Source of the DNA: Hyphomonas sp.
Lineage (GTDB): Bacteria; Pseudomonadota; Alphaproteobacteria; Caulobacterales; Hyphomonadaceae
DNA: 64,000 nt
Assembly: GCA_020638455.1 (NCBI GenBank)
Contig: JACKIK010000003.1
Coordinates: forward strand, 372,001 to 436,000
Reading direction: 5' to 3'
Numbering within the stretch: position 1 is the first letter of the stretch; each line of letters begins with the position of its first letter. Below are positions 9,548-18,247 of the stretch, in pieces. The notes beneath the pieces were generated by a model. It was not told where the DNA came from and ran no database searches. It saw only the letters and a program-made list of their open reading frames with translations. Position numbers and translations under genes: made by a program.

Positions 9548-9895
9548 ATGAGAGTAACTGCAGACATGGCCCTTCTCGATCGCCTTTTCGGCCACCGCAA
9601 GCCGGATGCGCCTGACCTTAGCCGGATCAGCAAACCGGCGGAGGAAGAAAAAGACATGCCGCGCCCGACGCGCGAAATGGTCTATCGTGAAGCCTATGTG
9701 GTCTATGCGTCCGGCTATCGCCGCAAAGGCGTCGTGCTCGACTACTCACCGACCGGCGTCCGGCTCCGCTTCCCGACCAACGAACGCCTGCCCGACGAAG
9801 TGCAGCTGAATGCCCGCGCCGTCGGCCTCGAAGGCACGGCCCGCGTCGTCTGGCAGGAAAACTCCGAAGCCGGCCTGGCACTCGTCGTCGGCTGA
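9548..9895 (+). CDS. PilZ domain protein
   Basis: Small cytoplasmic protein of 115 residues with one PilZ domain, the fold that often binds cyclic di-GMP. A charged N-terminal tail of about 40 residues precedes the domain. The second ligand motif is recognisable as DYSPTGVRLRF (DxSxxG). The first motif, usually RxxxR, is degenerate here (TREMVYREAY gives R-x4-R), so cyclic di-GMP binding is uncertain. AAGGAG sits 10 nt before ATG 9548; an internal ATG at 9566 is possible. It stands alone after a strong terminator. Confidence 0.75.
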   Translation: MRVTADMALLDRLFGHRKPDAPDLSRISKPAEEEKDMPRPTREMVYREAYVVYASGYRRKGVVLDYSPTGVRLRFPTNERLPDEVQLNARAVGLEGTARVVWQENSEAGLALVVG

Positions 9896-9909
9896 CATCC
9901 CCCTTTCCG

Positions 9910-9917
9910 TTAACCAT
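9910..9917 (+). promoter_or_regulatory. Possible CtrA half-site TTAACCAT
   Basis: TTAACCAT is the half-site form bound by the cell-cycle regulator CtrA in Caulobacterales. It lies 86 bp before the dodecin-like gene. An 8-mer match is weak evidence by itself. Confidence 0.25.
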
Positions 9918-10003
9918 GGTTCCCGCCACGGGTGAGACGCCTTGGCAGGCGATGCCGCACGCGTTTCAATGACGCTGGGTGAACCAGGAACAGGAGGGAC
10001 CCC

Positions 10004-10228
10004 ATGGCCATCATGAAATCCGAACAGATCATGTCGGAATCGAGCGTGTCGTTCGAGGATGCGATCCAGACTGCCGTCAGCCGCTTCTCGAAGACCGTGC
10101 GCGGGCTGGCCTCATGTCACGTCAACAACATGTCGACGACGATCAAGAACGGCAAGATCGACAAGTACCGCGTCAACATGCAGATGACGTTCGAAGTCGA
10201 GAAGCCTTCATCGAAAGGCAAGAAGTAG
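10004..10228 (+). CDS. Dodecin family protein lacking the flavin-stacking Trp
   Basis: Dodecins are small dodecameric flavin or CoA-binding storage/buffer proteins of about 65-75 residues; this one has 74. The family pattern is visible: SFEDAIQTAVSRFSKTVRG forms the single helix, then GKIDKYRVNMQMTFEVE is the beta hairpin with conserved GK-x-x-x-Y-x-V spacing. At the position where characterised dodecins carry the tryptophan that stacks on the isoalloxazine ring, this protein reads GLASCHVNNM, so no Trp is present anywhere. A short Lys/Ser tail ends the protein. Flavin binding is therefore doubtful; the fold assignment is fairly secure. Confidence 0.7.
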   Translation: MAIMKSEQIMSESSVSFEDAIQTAVSRFSKTVRGLASCHVNNMSTTIKNGKIDKYRVNMQMTFEVEKPSSKGKK

Positions 10229-10243
10229 GTCTGCCGCTGGCGC

Positions 10244-11227
10244 TCAGACGCCGGTGCGCAGGTGTGGGGAATAGGACGCCGCGCGGAACAGCTTGAGCGC
10301 CAGGAGGCGTGTGCTCATCGGCATGAAGCGCGACTGGGCAAGCCCCCTCGATACGGTGCGCACGCCCGACACGCCGAATGTGCCGAACCGGTTGAGTCCG
10401 CGCGCAACGCGATAGATCCGCATCTTGTGGACCTCGTCCGGGTGGCGCGACGCCAGCCGCGCGAAATTGTCGCCCGACGTTCCGTATTTCTTGAGGATCA
10501 GAGCTTCCGGCAAGAGGCCGAGATGGCTTGCCGTATTGTCGATATGGACAACCGGATACTGCTTGGCGATCGAGATGCCCCAGTCGGTGTCTTCCCAGCC
10601 CCAGCCCTTGTACCCTGGATCGAACGGCACGGCGTTGAGGATATCGCGGTGCACAAGGATATTGGACGAGAAGACATACTGGCCAGGCGCAAGGTTGCGC
10701 TGCGTCGCCGGCAGGCACTCCGAATGTGCGGCCTGCGCCGCCTGCAGGCGGGTCGCCACATTGATATTGGAGTTCTTCAGCGATGACCCGCCCGCAAACA
10801 GGGCTGGCCCCTGGTGTTCCTCGGCCGCCTTCAGATAAGCGGCGATGAAGTCCGGCGAGTCCGGCAGCATGTCCGCATCCATGAACAGCAGCCATTCCGA
10901 CCGGGTCGCGGAAATCAGCCGGTTGCGCGCGATTGCCCGGCCCAGATTGACCGAAGCCGTAATCAGGAAGCCCGGTTGAGGGAAATGGCGCAGCGCCTCC
11001 TGGGCGTTGGCCGTCATCTTCGGGTCGCCGGTGCCGTCATCGTAAATGACGAGGCCGAACGGCGCTTTCGCCGCGCAGGATGCCAGGGCTTCGACGAGAC
11101 GCGAAGGATCGTCCCGGAATGTCGGAACGGCCACGATCAGAGTCGGCGCACCGGCCACGCCGTTGAAAAACACGGATTCGTGTTGTTCCGGCACAATCGA
11201 ACAATCATTCGTCCCAATACGGGTCAT
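10244..11227 (-). CDS. Family 2 glycosyltransferase
   Basis: Soluble GT-A glycosyltransferase of 327 residues that would transfer a nucleotide-activated sugar. The nucleotide-binding start TLIVAVPTFRDDPSRL, the metal-binding FMDADML (DxD) and the acceptor/catalytic GWGWEDTDWG motif, typical of the galactosyltransferase-like C-terminal half, are all present. No transmembrane segment is evident. It stands alone, convergent with the dodecin-like gene 15 bp away and divergent from the thiolase gene. Acceptor and sugar are unknown. Confidence 0.8.
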   Translation of the reverse strand: MTRIGTNDCSIVPEQHESVFFNGVAGAPTLIVAVPTFRDDPSRLVEALASCAAKAPFGLVIYDDGTGDPKMTANAQEALRHFPQPGFLITASVNLGRAIARNRLISATRSEWLLFMDADMLPDSPDFIAAYLKAAEEHQGPALFAGGSSLKNSNINVATRLQAAQAAHSECLPATQRNLAPGQYVFSSNILVHRDILNAVPFDPGYKGWGWEDTDWGISIAKQYPVVHIDNTASHLGLLPEALILKKYGTSGDNFARLASRHPDEVHKMRIYRVARGLNRFGTFGVSGVRTVSRGLAQSRFMPMSTRLLALKLFRAASYSPHLRTGV

Positions 11228-11404
11228 GGGGCGCTCCGGCGGATTTACTTCTCATAAACCTTTGCAAATTCAGGGACAAGCTGGCGAATCATTACGGTAA
11301 ACAGCAATGCGCTCCGCCCTGCCCTTTGGTAGGGCTTGACGGGGGGGCCGCCGAGGCGCTTTGTGCCTGCAAATTTTTCTCGCATCCGCAGCAAGGAGAT
11401 TAGA

Positions 11405-12586
11405 ATGGCTGAGCAGGATCCCGTTGTAATTGTTGGCATGGCACGCACCCCGATGGGCGGCCTGCTGGGAGACCTGGCAGGTTTCAGCGCCAACGAGCTC
11501 GGCGCATTCGCCATCGAGGCCGCCGTCAAGGAAGCGGGTCTCAAGCCTGGCGAAGCCAACGAAGTGATCATGGGCAACTGCCTGCCCGCCGGCCAGGGTC
11601 AGGCCCCTGCCCGCCAGGCCGGGTTCAAGGCAGGTCAGGACAAGGGCCTCGAAGCCGTCACCATCAACAAGATGTGCGGCTCCGGCATGCAGGCCGCCGT
11701 CATGGGCCGCAATGCCATCCTTGCCGGCGACGCCGACATCGTGATCGCAGGTGGCATGGAATCCATGACCAACGCCCCGCACCTCCTGAACGTCCGCAAG
11801 GGCCACAAGTACGGCACCATGGCCGCTGAGGACCACATGGCCCTTGATGGCCTGTCGGATGCCTACAAGGGCGGACCGATGGGCCAGTTCGCGGACATGA
11901 TCGCCGGCGAATACCAGTTCACCCGCGAACAGCAGGACGCCTACGCCATCGAAACGCTGAAGCGCGCGCAGGATGCGACCAAGGCCGGCAAGTTCAAGCG
12001 CGAGATCGCTCCGGTGACGGTGAAAACCCGCAAGGGCGAAACGGTGGTCGATACCGACCAGCTGCCGCGTGAAGCCATGCCGGAGAAGATCCCGCAGCTG
12101 AAGCCTGCCTTCTCCAAGGACGGCACGGTGACGGCCGCCAACGCTTCGGCCATTTCCGACGGCGCAGCTGCGCTCGTGCTGATGAAGAAGTCGGAAGCCG
12201 AAAAGCGCGGCCTGAAGCCGCTGGCGACGATCGTCTCCTCGTCGAGCCATGCGCATGAGCCGGAATACTTCACCACGGCTCCGGTTCCGGCAATGCAGAA
12301 AGCCCTCAAGAAGGCGGGCTGGGACGTCGGCGATGTCGATCTCTGGGAAATCAACGAGGCTTTCGCGGTGGTCCCCATGATCGCCATGAAGGAGCTCGGC
12401 ATCAGCCATGACAAGGTGAACGTGAACGGCGGCGCCTGTGCCATGGGCCACCCGATCGGCGCATCCGGCGCCCGCGTGATCGTCACCCTTCTGGCGGCGA
12501 TGGAAGACCGCGGCCTCAAGAAGGGCGTCGCCTCGCTCTGCATCGGCGGCGGCGAAGGCATCGCCATGTGCCTCGAGCGCGCCTGA
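11405..12586 (+). CDS. Acetyl-CoA acetyltransferase (thiolase)
   Basis: Thiolase of 393 residues that condenses or cleaves acyl-CoA. Catalytic residues are in place: nucleophile Cys91 in NKMCGSGMQA, NEAFAV, the His in CAMGHPIGASGAR, and the second Cys in SLCIGGGEGIAMCLE. The sequence is closer to biosynthetic acetoacetyl-CoA thiolases (AtoB/PhaA) than to FadA, but no phaB or beta-oxidation partner is adjacent. ATG 11405 was chosen for AAGGAG 6 nt upstream. The following DUF2332 gene starts inside its last codons. Confidence 0.9.
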   Translation: MAEQDPVVIVGMARTPMGGLLGDLAGFSANELGAFAIEAAVKEAGLKPGEANEVIMGNCLPAGQGQAPARQAGFKAGQDKGLEAVTINKMCGSGMQAAVMGRNAILAGDADIVIAGGMESMTNAPHLLNVRKGHKYGTMAAEDHMALDGLSDAYKGGPMGQFADMIAGEYQFTREQQDAYAIETLKRAQDATKAGKFKREIAPVTVKTRKGETVVDTDQLPREAMPEKIPQLKPAFSKDGTVTAANASAISDGAAALVLMKKSEAEKRGLKPLATIVSSSSHAHEPEYFTTAPVPAMQKALKKAGWDVGDVDLWEINEAFAVVPMIAMKELGISHDKVNVNGGACAMGHPIGASGARVIVTLLAAMEDRGLKKGVASLCIGGGEGIAMCLERA

Positions 12587-13665
12587 CGCTTTTGGATCCG
12601 GAGCGTATCCGCGATCACTTCCATGAACAGGCGGGCTGGTGCGACGCACTCGGCTCGCCTTTCACGGCTGCCCTGCACCGGCAGTTTGCAAGGGACTTCG
12701 ATGCCGGCGGCCCTGTCCACGACCTGTGTGCGGACTGGCAGGGCAATCCGCGCAAGGATGCCCTCGGCCTTCGCATCGCCGGCGCCCTTCACCATGCCGC
12801 CCTTGATGGGACAGCGCCTGAGCTCGCGGCGGAATATCCGGCTGCCCGCCCCGATTGGGACATGGACCGGGTCTGGCCGGTCGCCCGGGACTGGCTCACC
12901 ACCAATGAGTCCCATGTCCGGACCTTCATGCAGGGCCCGCCGCAAACCAACGAAACCCGCCGCGCAATCATCCTGTTGCCCGGCTTCCTCGAACTGGCGC
13001 ACCGGTACGCCAGGCCGATGCACCTCCTCGAACTCGGCGCCAGCGCCGGGCTGAACCAGAACTGGGACCGGTTCACCTATGATGGCGGCAACTGGCAACG
13101 GCCGGGACGCAGCGCTGTCACCATCCGGAGCGACTGGAGCGGTCCGCCGCCGGCACATCTCGATGCCGTGCCGGACGTCGCCTCGCGCGCCGCCTGCGAT
13201 CTGTCGCCGATTGACCTCTCCGATCCGGCTGCAGTGCTGCGCCTCAAATGCTACACGTGGGCCGACCAGTCCGAACGGCTGGAGCGGCTGGACGCCGCGA
13301 TCCGCCTCGCCCGCGAAACCGGTGTGACCGTCGAGCGCGCCGATGCAGCGGAATGGGTGGAATCCCGCCTGGCCGCACGCCCGCAGGATGCGCTGACGGT
13401 CGTTTACCACTCGGTGTTCCTGATCTATCCGCCTGCGGACAAGATCCGTCATATCATCTCCGCGATCGAGACGGCGGGCACGGCGGCAACCGACGAGGCA
13501 CCGCTCGCCTTGCTCTGCTACGAATCCGAAGCCCTGTTCGGCGGCGACCGGACATCGCCGGTCATGCAGGCGCGCCTTCGCACCTGGCCCGGTGATGATT
13601 TCCGCCTGATCGCGACCTCCGATGGGCACGTCACACACGTGGACTATTGCGGGGCCGCGACATGA
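12568..13665 (+). CDS. DUF2332 family protein
   Basis: 365-residue protein matching the DUF2332 family of unknown function. It has a methyltransferase-like glycine motif, LLELGASAGLNQNWDRF, typical of the family, and a histidine/aromatic-rich core; TVVYHSVFLIYPP is another conserved block. The start is uncertain: GTG 12568 overlaps the thiolase stop by 19 nt, and TTG 12592 is the next option. It ends in ATGA overlap with the GNAT gene, so thiolase, DUF2332 and GNAT look like one operon. I do not infer a reaction. Confidence 0.7.
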   Translation: MPRARLTLLDPERIRDHFHEQAGWCDALGSPFTAALHRQFARDFDAGGPVHDLCADWQGNPRKDALGLRIAGALHHAALDGTAPELAAEYPAARPDWDMDRVWPVARDWLTTNESHVRTFMQGPPQTNETRRAIILLPGFLELAHRYARPMHLLELGASAGLNQNWDRFTYDGGNWQRPGRSAVTIRSDWSGPPPAHLDAVPDVASRAACDLSPIDLSDPAAVLRLKCYTWADQSERLERLDAAIRLARETGVTVERADAAEWVESRLAARPQDALTVVYHSVFLIYPPADKIRHIISAIETAGTAATDEAPLALLCYESEALFGGDRTSPVMQARLRTWPGDDFRLIATSDGHVTHVDYCGAAT

Positions 13666-14120
13666 TCGTCAGGCCCGGCGATTTTGCCGATCCGCAGGTC
13701 CTCGACCTTTTGCGCGTGCACCTGCAGGGCATGCTGGAGACCTCGCCGCCCGGCCATAGCTTTGCGCTCGACCTCAGCGGATTGCAGCGGCCCGATGTGA
13801 CATTCCTCTCCGTCTGGGACAGGGAAACGCTGCTCGGCATCGGCGCCCTCAAGGAACTCGCGCCGGACCATGGCGAGCTGAAATCCATGCGCACACGGAC
13901 AGACCGGCTGCGCAGCGGCGCGGCGACTGCCATGCTGAACGCTTTGCTGAACCTTGCCCGGGAGCGCGGCTACCGGCGCGTCAGCCTCGAAACCGGTACC
14001 GGCCCGGCCTTCGAGCCGGCGCTTGCCCTCTATCGCAAGCATGGCTTTCGCGACGGGGAAGCCTTTGCCGACTATGTCCGCAGCGACTTCAACCAGTTCC
14101 TGCACCTCGACCTCGGCTGA
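13662..14120 (+). CDS. GNAT family N-acetyltransferase
   Basis: 152-residue acyltransferase with a single GNAT domain using acetyl-CoA. Core elements: MIVRPGDFADPQVLDLLRVH (beta1-alpha1), ELKSMRTRTDRLRSGAATAML (beta4 plus the pyrophosphate-binding loop), VSLETGTGPAFEPALALYRKHGF (beta5-alpha4). ATG 13662 overlaps the DUF2332 stop as ATGA. Substrate is unknown. Confidence 0.8.
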   Translation: MIVRPGDFADPQVLDLLRVHLQGMLETSPPGHSFALDLSGLQRPDVTFLSVWDRETLLGIGALKELAPDHGELKSMRTRTDRLRSGAATAMLNALLNLARERGYRRVSLETGTGPAFEPALALYRKHGFRDGEAFADYVRSDFNQFLHLDLG

Positions 14121-14123
14121 GAC

Positions 14124-14609
14124 CTATTTCATGTTCTCGACCAGTTCGAGCGGCAGGGCCGTCGTGCGCTTGGCAACGCGGATGACGATGCGCGACTGAA
14201 CGTCCGAGACGAGTGCCGAACCGAGCAGCTTGTCGCGCAGGAAATTGTCATAGGCATGCATGTCGGTGGTCACGACATGGATCATGTAGTCGACCTGTCC
14301 GGTCACCGTCATGCACTCGGTGACCTCCGGCCAGGCCTGGATCATGTTCTCGAAGGCTTCGAGATTCTCCCGGTTCGGCAGGGCCAGCTTGACGCTGGCG
14401 ATCACCTCGAAGTTCAGGCCCAGCGAGAAATTGTCGAGGATCGTCACCCGGCCGCGGATGAAACCGGCCTCTTCCATGCGCTTGATCCGTCGCCAGCAGG
14501 GCGAGGACGAAAGTCCCACGCGGTCTGCGATTTCAGCGACCGACAAGCTCGCATCCCTCTGGATGATGTCGAGAATCCGGGCGTCTACCGAGTCAATTTC
14601 CTGGGCCAA
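14124..14609 (-). CDS. Lrp/AsnC family transcriptional regulator
   Basis: 161-residue feast/famine regulator. N-terminal winged helix: DSVDARILDIIQRDASLSVAEIADRVGLSSSPCWRRIKRMEEAG; C-terminal RAM ligand-binding domain with ECMTVTGQVDYMIHVVTTDM. The start is set at TTG 14609 because GGGGGAGG lies 10 nt upstream and the family start fits; longer in-frame extensions would run into the divergent gene. It is divergent from the indolepyruvate oxidoreductase, so it probably controls that gene and itself through the dyads at 14635-14699. Confidence 0.85.
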   Translation of the reverse strand: MAQEIDSVDARILDIIQRDASLSVAEIADRVGLSSSPCWRRIKRMEEAGFIRGRVTILDNFSLGLNFEVIASVKLALPNRENLEAFENMIQAWPEVTECMTVTGQVDYMIHVVTTDMHAYDNFLRDKLLGSALVSDVQSRIVIRVAKRTTALPLELVENMK

Positions 14610-14634
14610 TTTTGCAGAACCTCCCCCGCTCGAA

Positions 14635-14699
14635 GGCAAATTTTGCCCCGATTTAACAAAAATGTCGCAAGAAAGGCAAGCAATTTCGTGCGATTTGCC
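14635..14699. promoter_or_regulatory. Candidate Lrp-type operators with GGCAA half-sites
   Basis: In the 127-bp divergent region a perfect 13-bp dyad GGCAAA-T-TTTGCC occupies 14635-14647, and a second pair GGCAA / TTGCC with a 15-bp spacer occupies 14675-14699. The centre-to-centre distance is about 46 bp, so the sites would lie on roughly the same DNA face for an octameric Lrp protein. Confidence 0.45.
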
Positions 14700-14736
14700 G
14701 AATAATATGCCATTCCCCCAACAGGACGGGCACTCC

Positions 14737-17700
14737 ATGCAACATCGCGAAGTTACGCTGGACGACAAATACGAACTTGTCGAGGGCAAAGCCTATATGA
14801 CCGGCATCCAGGCGCTGGTGCGCCTGCCGCTTGATCGCAAGCGTCTCGATTTGCGCAATGGCGCCAACACAGCCGGCTTCATCTCCGGCTATCGCGGTTC
14901 GCCGCTCGGCGGGTACGACCAGCAGCTGCGCGCAGCGCAGAAATGGCTCGACGCACACGATATCAAGTTCTGGGAAGGCCTGAATGAGGATCTTGGCGCC
15001 ACCGCTGTCTGGGGCAGCCAGCAGCTCGGCCTGTTCCCCGGCGCCAAATTCGACGGCCTGTTCGGCATCTGGTATGGCAAGGCACCGGGCGTCGACCGGA
15101 CGGGCGACGTATTCAAGCATGCGAACGCCGCGGGCACCTCCGCGCTGGGCGGCGTGCTCGCCATCATCGGCGACGACCACAACTGCAAATCCTCCACCCT
15201 TCCCTCGCAGTCCGAATTCGCGATGGCGGACGCAGAGATCCCGGTGCTGAACCCGGCCTCGATCCAGGACGTCCTGGACTATGGCATCCATGGCTGGGAA
15301 ATGAGCCGCTTTTCGGGTGCCTGGACCGGCCTTGTGGCGCTGGCTGACACGATGGACTCCGGCGCCGTGGTGGATGTCGACTTTCGGCGCCTGAATATCG
15401 TGAAGCCGGACTTCCACCTGCCCGAAGACGGCGTGCACATGCGCCGCGGCGACAGCCCGCTGCTGAAAGAACAACGCCTGCGGCAGGTTAAGCTGCCTGC
15501 CGCACAGGCTTATGTCCGGGCCAACCGGCTGGACCGCGTGATCCTGCCCTCCCCGGAGCCGCGCGTTGGCGTGATCGTTACGGGACAGGCCGCCCGCGAC
15601 GTGTTCGAAGCGCTTGCCGCGCTCGGCATCGATGCGCAGGAAGCCGGCCGCCTCGGCCTCGCCGTCTACAAGGTTGCCATGCCCTGGCCGCTGGAGCCCG
15701 AAGGCGTGCGCGAATTCTGCGCCGGGCTTGAACGCGTGGTCGTGATCGAACACAAGCGGCCGCTGATCGAAGACCAGCTTCGCTCGGCGCTCTACACCCT
15801 GCCGGACGGCAAGCGCCCGGTCGTCGAAGGCAAGTTCGACCGGGATGGCAACCGCCTCCTTTCCGACATTTCCTCGATCACCATCCCCGAAATGGCCGCC
15901 GCCCTGATGCGCGTCATTCCTGACGGCTGGGACAAGGCGCGCGCCGACGCCTATTTTGACCGCGTCGGCCGGGCCGGCGAAGCCGCGCGCTCCAACGCGT
16001 CCCCCACCGTCCGCACCCCGCATTTCTGCTCGGGCTGCCCGCACAATACCTCGACCGTCGTGCCGGAAGGCTCGCGTGCGCTTGCCGGTATCGGATGCCA
16101 TTACATGGCGAACTTCATGCCCGACCGGCACACCGACATGACCAGCCAGATGGGCGGCGAAGGCATCGCCTGGGTCGGCCAGCACTGGGCGACGGAAGAG
16201 CCGCACGTCTTCGTCAATCTCGGCGACGGCACCTATTCCCATTCGGGCAGCCTCGCCATCCGCGCCGCGGTGACCTCCGGCGCCAACATGACCTACAAGA
16301 TCCTCTACAACGACGCTGTCGCCATGACCGGCGGCCAGCATGTGGAATCCGGCCAGACGCCGGCCCAGATCGCCCAGCAGGTGCGCGCCGAAGGCGTGCG
16401 CACAATCGTCATCGTCACCGAGGACCCGACCCGATACGCGAACGTCAAAGGCCTGCCCGGAGGCGTCAGGATCTTCGACCGGAAAGAACTGGACGATGTA
16501 CAGAAGGAACTGCGCGCAACGCCGGGCGTCTCTGTCATCATCTACGACCAGATGTGCGCGACCGAGAAGCGCCGGCGCTCCAAGCGCGGCCTGCGCGCCG
16601 CGGACCGGACGCGTGTGATCATCAACACCGAAGTCTGCGAAGGCTGCGGCGACTGCTCACTCAAGTCGAACTGCCTGTCCGTCGAGCCGGTGGAAACCCC
16701 GCTCGGCCGCAAGCGCCGGATCAATCAGTCCACGTGCAATACGGACCTGTCCTGCCTCAAGGGCTTCTGCCCGAGCTTCGTGACCATCACCGATGGCGAA
16801 CCAGCCTGGGAGACGCAGCCCCGCCCGGCCTTCAGCGCCGACGGCCTGCCCCTGCCCGAAACACCGCCGCTGACTCAGCCGTTCAACGTGCTGTTTACCG
16901 GCGTCGGCGGCACGGGCGTGACGACTGTTGCCGCCGTGCTGGCCATGGCCGCGCATGTGGACGGCCATGCCGCTTCCAGCCTCGACATGACCGGCCTTGC
17001 CCAGAAGGGCGGACCGGTTCTGTCGCACATCCGCTTCGCGCGGGAGCCGGAGATGATCTCCACCGGCCGCGTGCCACCTGCCAGCGCCGATGTCATCATC
17101 GCCTGCGACCTGGTGGTCGCCGCCGGTGGCGACGCACTGAACCTGATGGATGCCGCCCGCACCGCCGCCTATGCGAATTCGGACGTTACCCCGACCAGCG
17201 AGTTCATCCGTGACCGCTCCAAGCGCTTCGAGAGCGACCTCCTGTCCGCTCGCGTGAAGCGGCAGGCGACCGAGTTCGAGGCCTTCGACGCCGAAGCGCT
17301 TGCCGTCGGTTACCTTCACGATGCGATCTACACGAACATGATCATGGCGGGATTTGCCTGGCAGAGGGGCAAGCTGCCCGTGTCCCTGCGGGCGCTGTAT
17401 CGTGCCATCCGCCTCAACGGCACGAAAGTCGACGACAACATGGCCGCCTTCAATATCGGCCGGATCGCCGCCGCCGCCCCGGAACGCCTGATCAAGCAGC
17501 AGGATCCGCGTGGCGAAACCGAGGTGCAGACGCTGGACCAGATCATCGAGGATCGCACCGTTCGCCTGACCGCCTACCAGAACGCCGACTACGCTGCGAA
17601 ATATCGTGACATTGTCGCGAGCGTGCGTGCTGCCGAGCAGGCGGCCGGCATGGGTGACAAGCTCACCTTAGCTGCTGCGACCTATGCCTACAAGGTGATG

Positions 17701-18195
17701 GCCTACAAGGACGAGTATGAGGTCGCCCGTCTGTTCACGGACGGCAAGTTCGCGGAGCAGCTGGCCAGCCAGTTCAAGGGCGGAAAGCTGCGCTTCTGGC
17801 TCGCCGCACCGATGATCGCGAAAAAGGACCAGCACGGCCACTTCGAGAAGAAGCATTTCGGCCAGTGGATGATGGTGGGCTTCAAAATCCTCGCCAGGTT
17901 CAAGGGCCTGCGCGGCACGCGGTTCGACTATTTCGGCTATACCGAGGAACGCCGCCACGAGCGCAAGCTGCGCGACGACTACCTCGCTGGCCTCATGCGC
18001 ATCGCATCCGAACTCACGGCGAAGAACCATGAGCTTGCTGTCGCCATTGCGACCCTCCCGGACGAGATCCGCGGTTTCGGTCACGTCAAGGATGCCGCTC
18101 TCTCGGCTGCGAAGGCGAAGGAAGCGGAACTCTGGGCCGGCTGGCCGGAGGGCAAGCTGCCTGCGGCAAAAACGACGCTGATCGCCGCAGAATAG
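14737..18195 (+). CDS. Indolepyruvate ferredoxin oxidoreductase (fused subunits)
   Basis: Thiamine diphosphate enzyme that oxidatively decarboxylates aryl or branched 2-oxo acids to acyl-CoA with ferredoxin. 1152 residues, the usual length for the fused alpha/gamma form in proteobacteria. The N-terminal half holds the pyrimidine-binding domain (GFISGYRGSPLGGYDQQL). The TPP-binding part has HFCSGCPHNTSTV and LGDGTYSHSG. A ferredoxin-like cysteine block lies at about 634-690 (CEGCGDCSLKSNC, then CNTDLSCLKGFC). The gamma domain starts at GVGGTGVTTVAAVL. ATG 14737 was preferred to 14707 for its upstream AGGACGG. Divergent from an Lrp regulator, consistent with amino-acid-responsive control. Confidence 0.9.
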   Translation: MQHREVTLDDKYELVEGKAYMTGIQALVRLPLDRKRLDLRNGANTAGFISGYRGSPLGGYDQQLRAAQKWLDAHDIKFWEGLNEDLGATAVWGSQQLGLFPGAKFDGLFGIWYGKAPGVDRTGDVFKHANAAGTSALGGVLAIIGDDHNCKSSTLPSQSEFAMADAEIPVLNPASIQDVLDYGIHGWEMSRFSGAWTGLVALADTMDSGAVVDVDFRRLNIVKPDFHLPEDGVHMRRGDSPLLKEQRLRQVKLPAAQAYVRANRLDRVILPSPEPRVGVIVTGQAARDVFEALAALGIDAQEAGRLGLAVYKVAMPWPLEPEGVREFCAGLERVVVIEHKRPLIEDQLRSALYTLPDGKRPVVEGKFDRDGNRLLSDISSITIPEMAAALMRVIPDGWDKARADAYFDRVGRAGEAARSNASPTVRTPHFCSGCPHNTSTVVPEGSRALAGIGCHYMANFMPDRHTDMTSQMGGEGIAWVGQHWATEEPHVFVNLGDGTYSHSGSLAIRAAVTSGANMTYKILYNDAVAMTGGQHVESGQTPAQIAQQVRAEGVRTIVIVTEDPTRYANVKGLPGGVRIFDRKELDDVQKELRATPGVSVIIYDQMCATEKRRRSKRGLRAADRTRVIINTEVCEGCGDCSLKSNCLSVEPVETPLGRKRRINQSTCNTDLSCLKGFCPSFVTITDGEPAWETQPRPAFSADGLPLPETPPLTQPFNVLFTGVGGTGVTTVAAVLAMAAHVDGHAASSLDMTGLAQKGGPVLSHIRFAREPEMISTGRVPPASADVIIACDLVVAAGGDALNLMDAARTAAYANSDVTPTSEFIRDRSKRFESDLLSARVKRQATEFEAFDAEALAVGYLHDAIYTNMIMAGFAWQRGKLPVSLRALYRAIRLNGTKVDDNMAAFNIGRIAAAAPERLIKQQDPRGETEVQTLDQIIEDRTVRLTAYQNADYAAKYRDIVASVRAAEQAAGMGDKLTLAAATYAYKVMAYKDEYEVARLFTDGKFAEQLASQFKGGKLRFWLAAPMIAKKDQHGHFEKKHFGQWMMVGFKILARFKGLRGTRFDYFGYTEERRHERKLRDDYLAGLMRIASELTAKNHELAVAIATLPDEIRGFGHVKDAALSAAKAKEAELWAGWPEGKLPAAKTTLIAAE

Positions 18196-18217
18196 TCACG
18201 AAGCCCGCGCATGGGTG

Positions 18218-18236
18218 TATGGGTCGCTGACCCATA
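18218..18236 (+). promoter_or_regulatory. Hairpin abutting the serpin ribosome binding site
   Basis: TATGGGT / ACCCATA, 7-bp perfect stem with a 5-nt loop, immediately followed by the strong Shine-Dalgarno TGGAGGAG at 18237-18244. It could separate the oxidoreductase and serpin transcripts or affect serpin translation. Confidence 0.35.
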
Positions 18237-18247
18237 TGGAGGAGCCC

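Noticed and set aside
14653..16341. Long open frame (562 codons) antisense to the indolepyruvate oxidoreductase
   Set aside because: The + strand gene has all family motifs; the antisense product is rich in His/Gly/Arg and matches no family.
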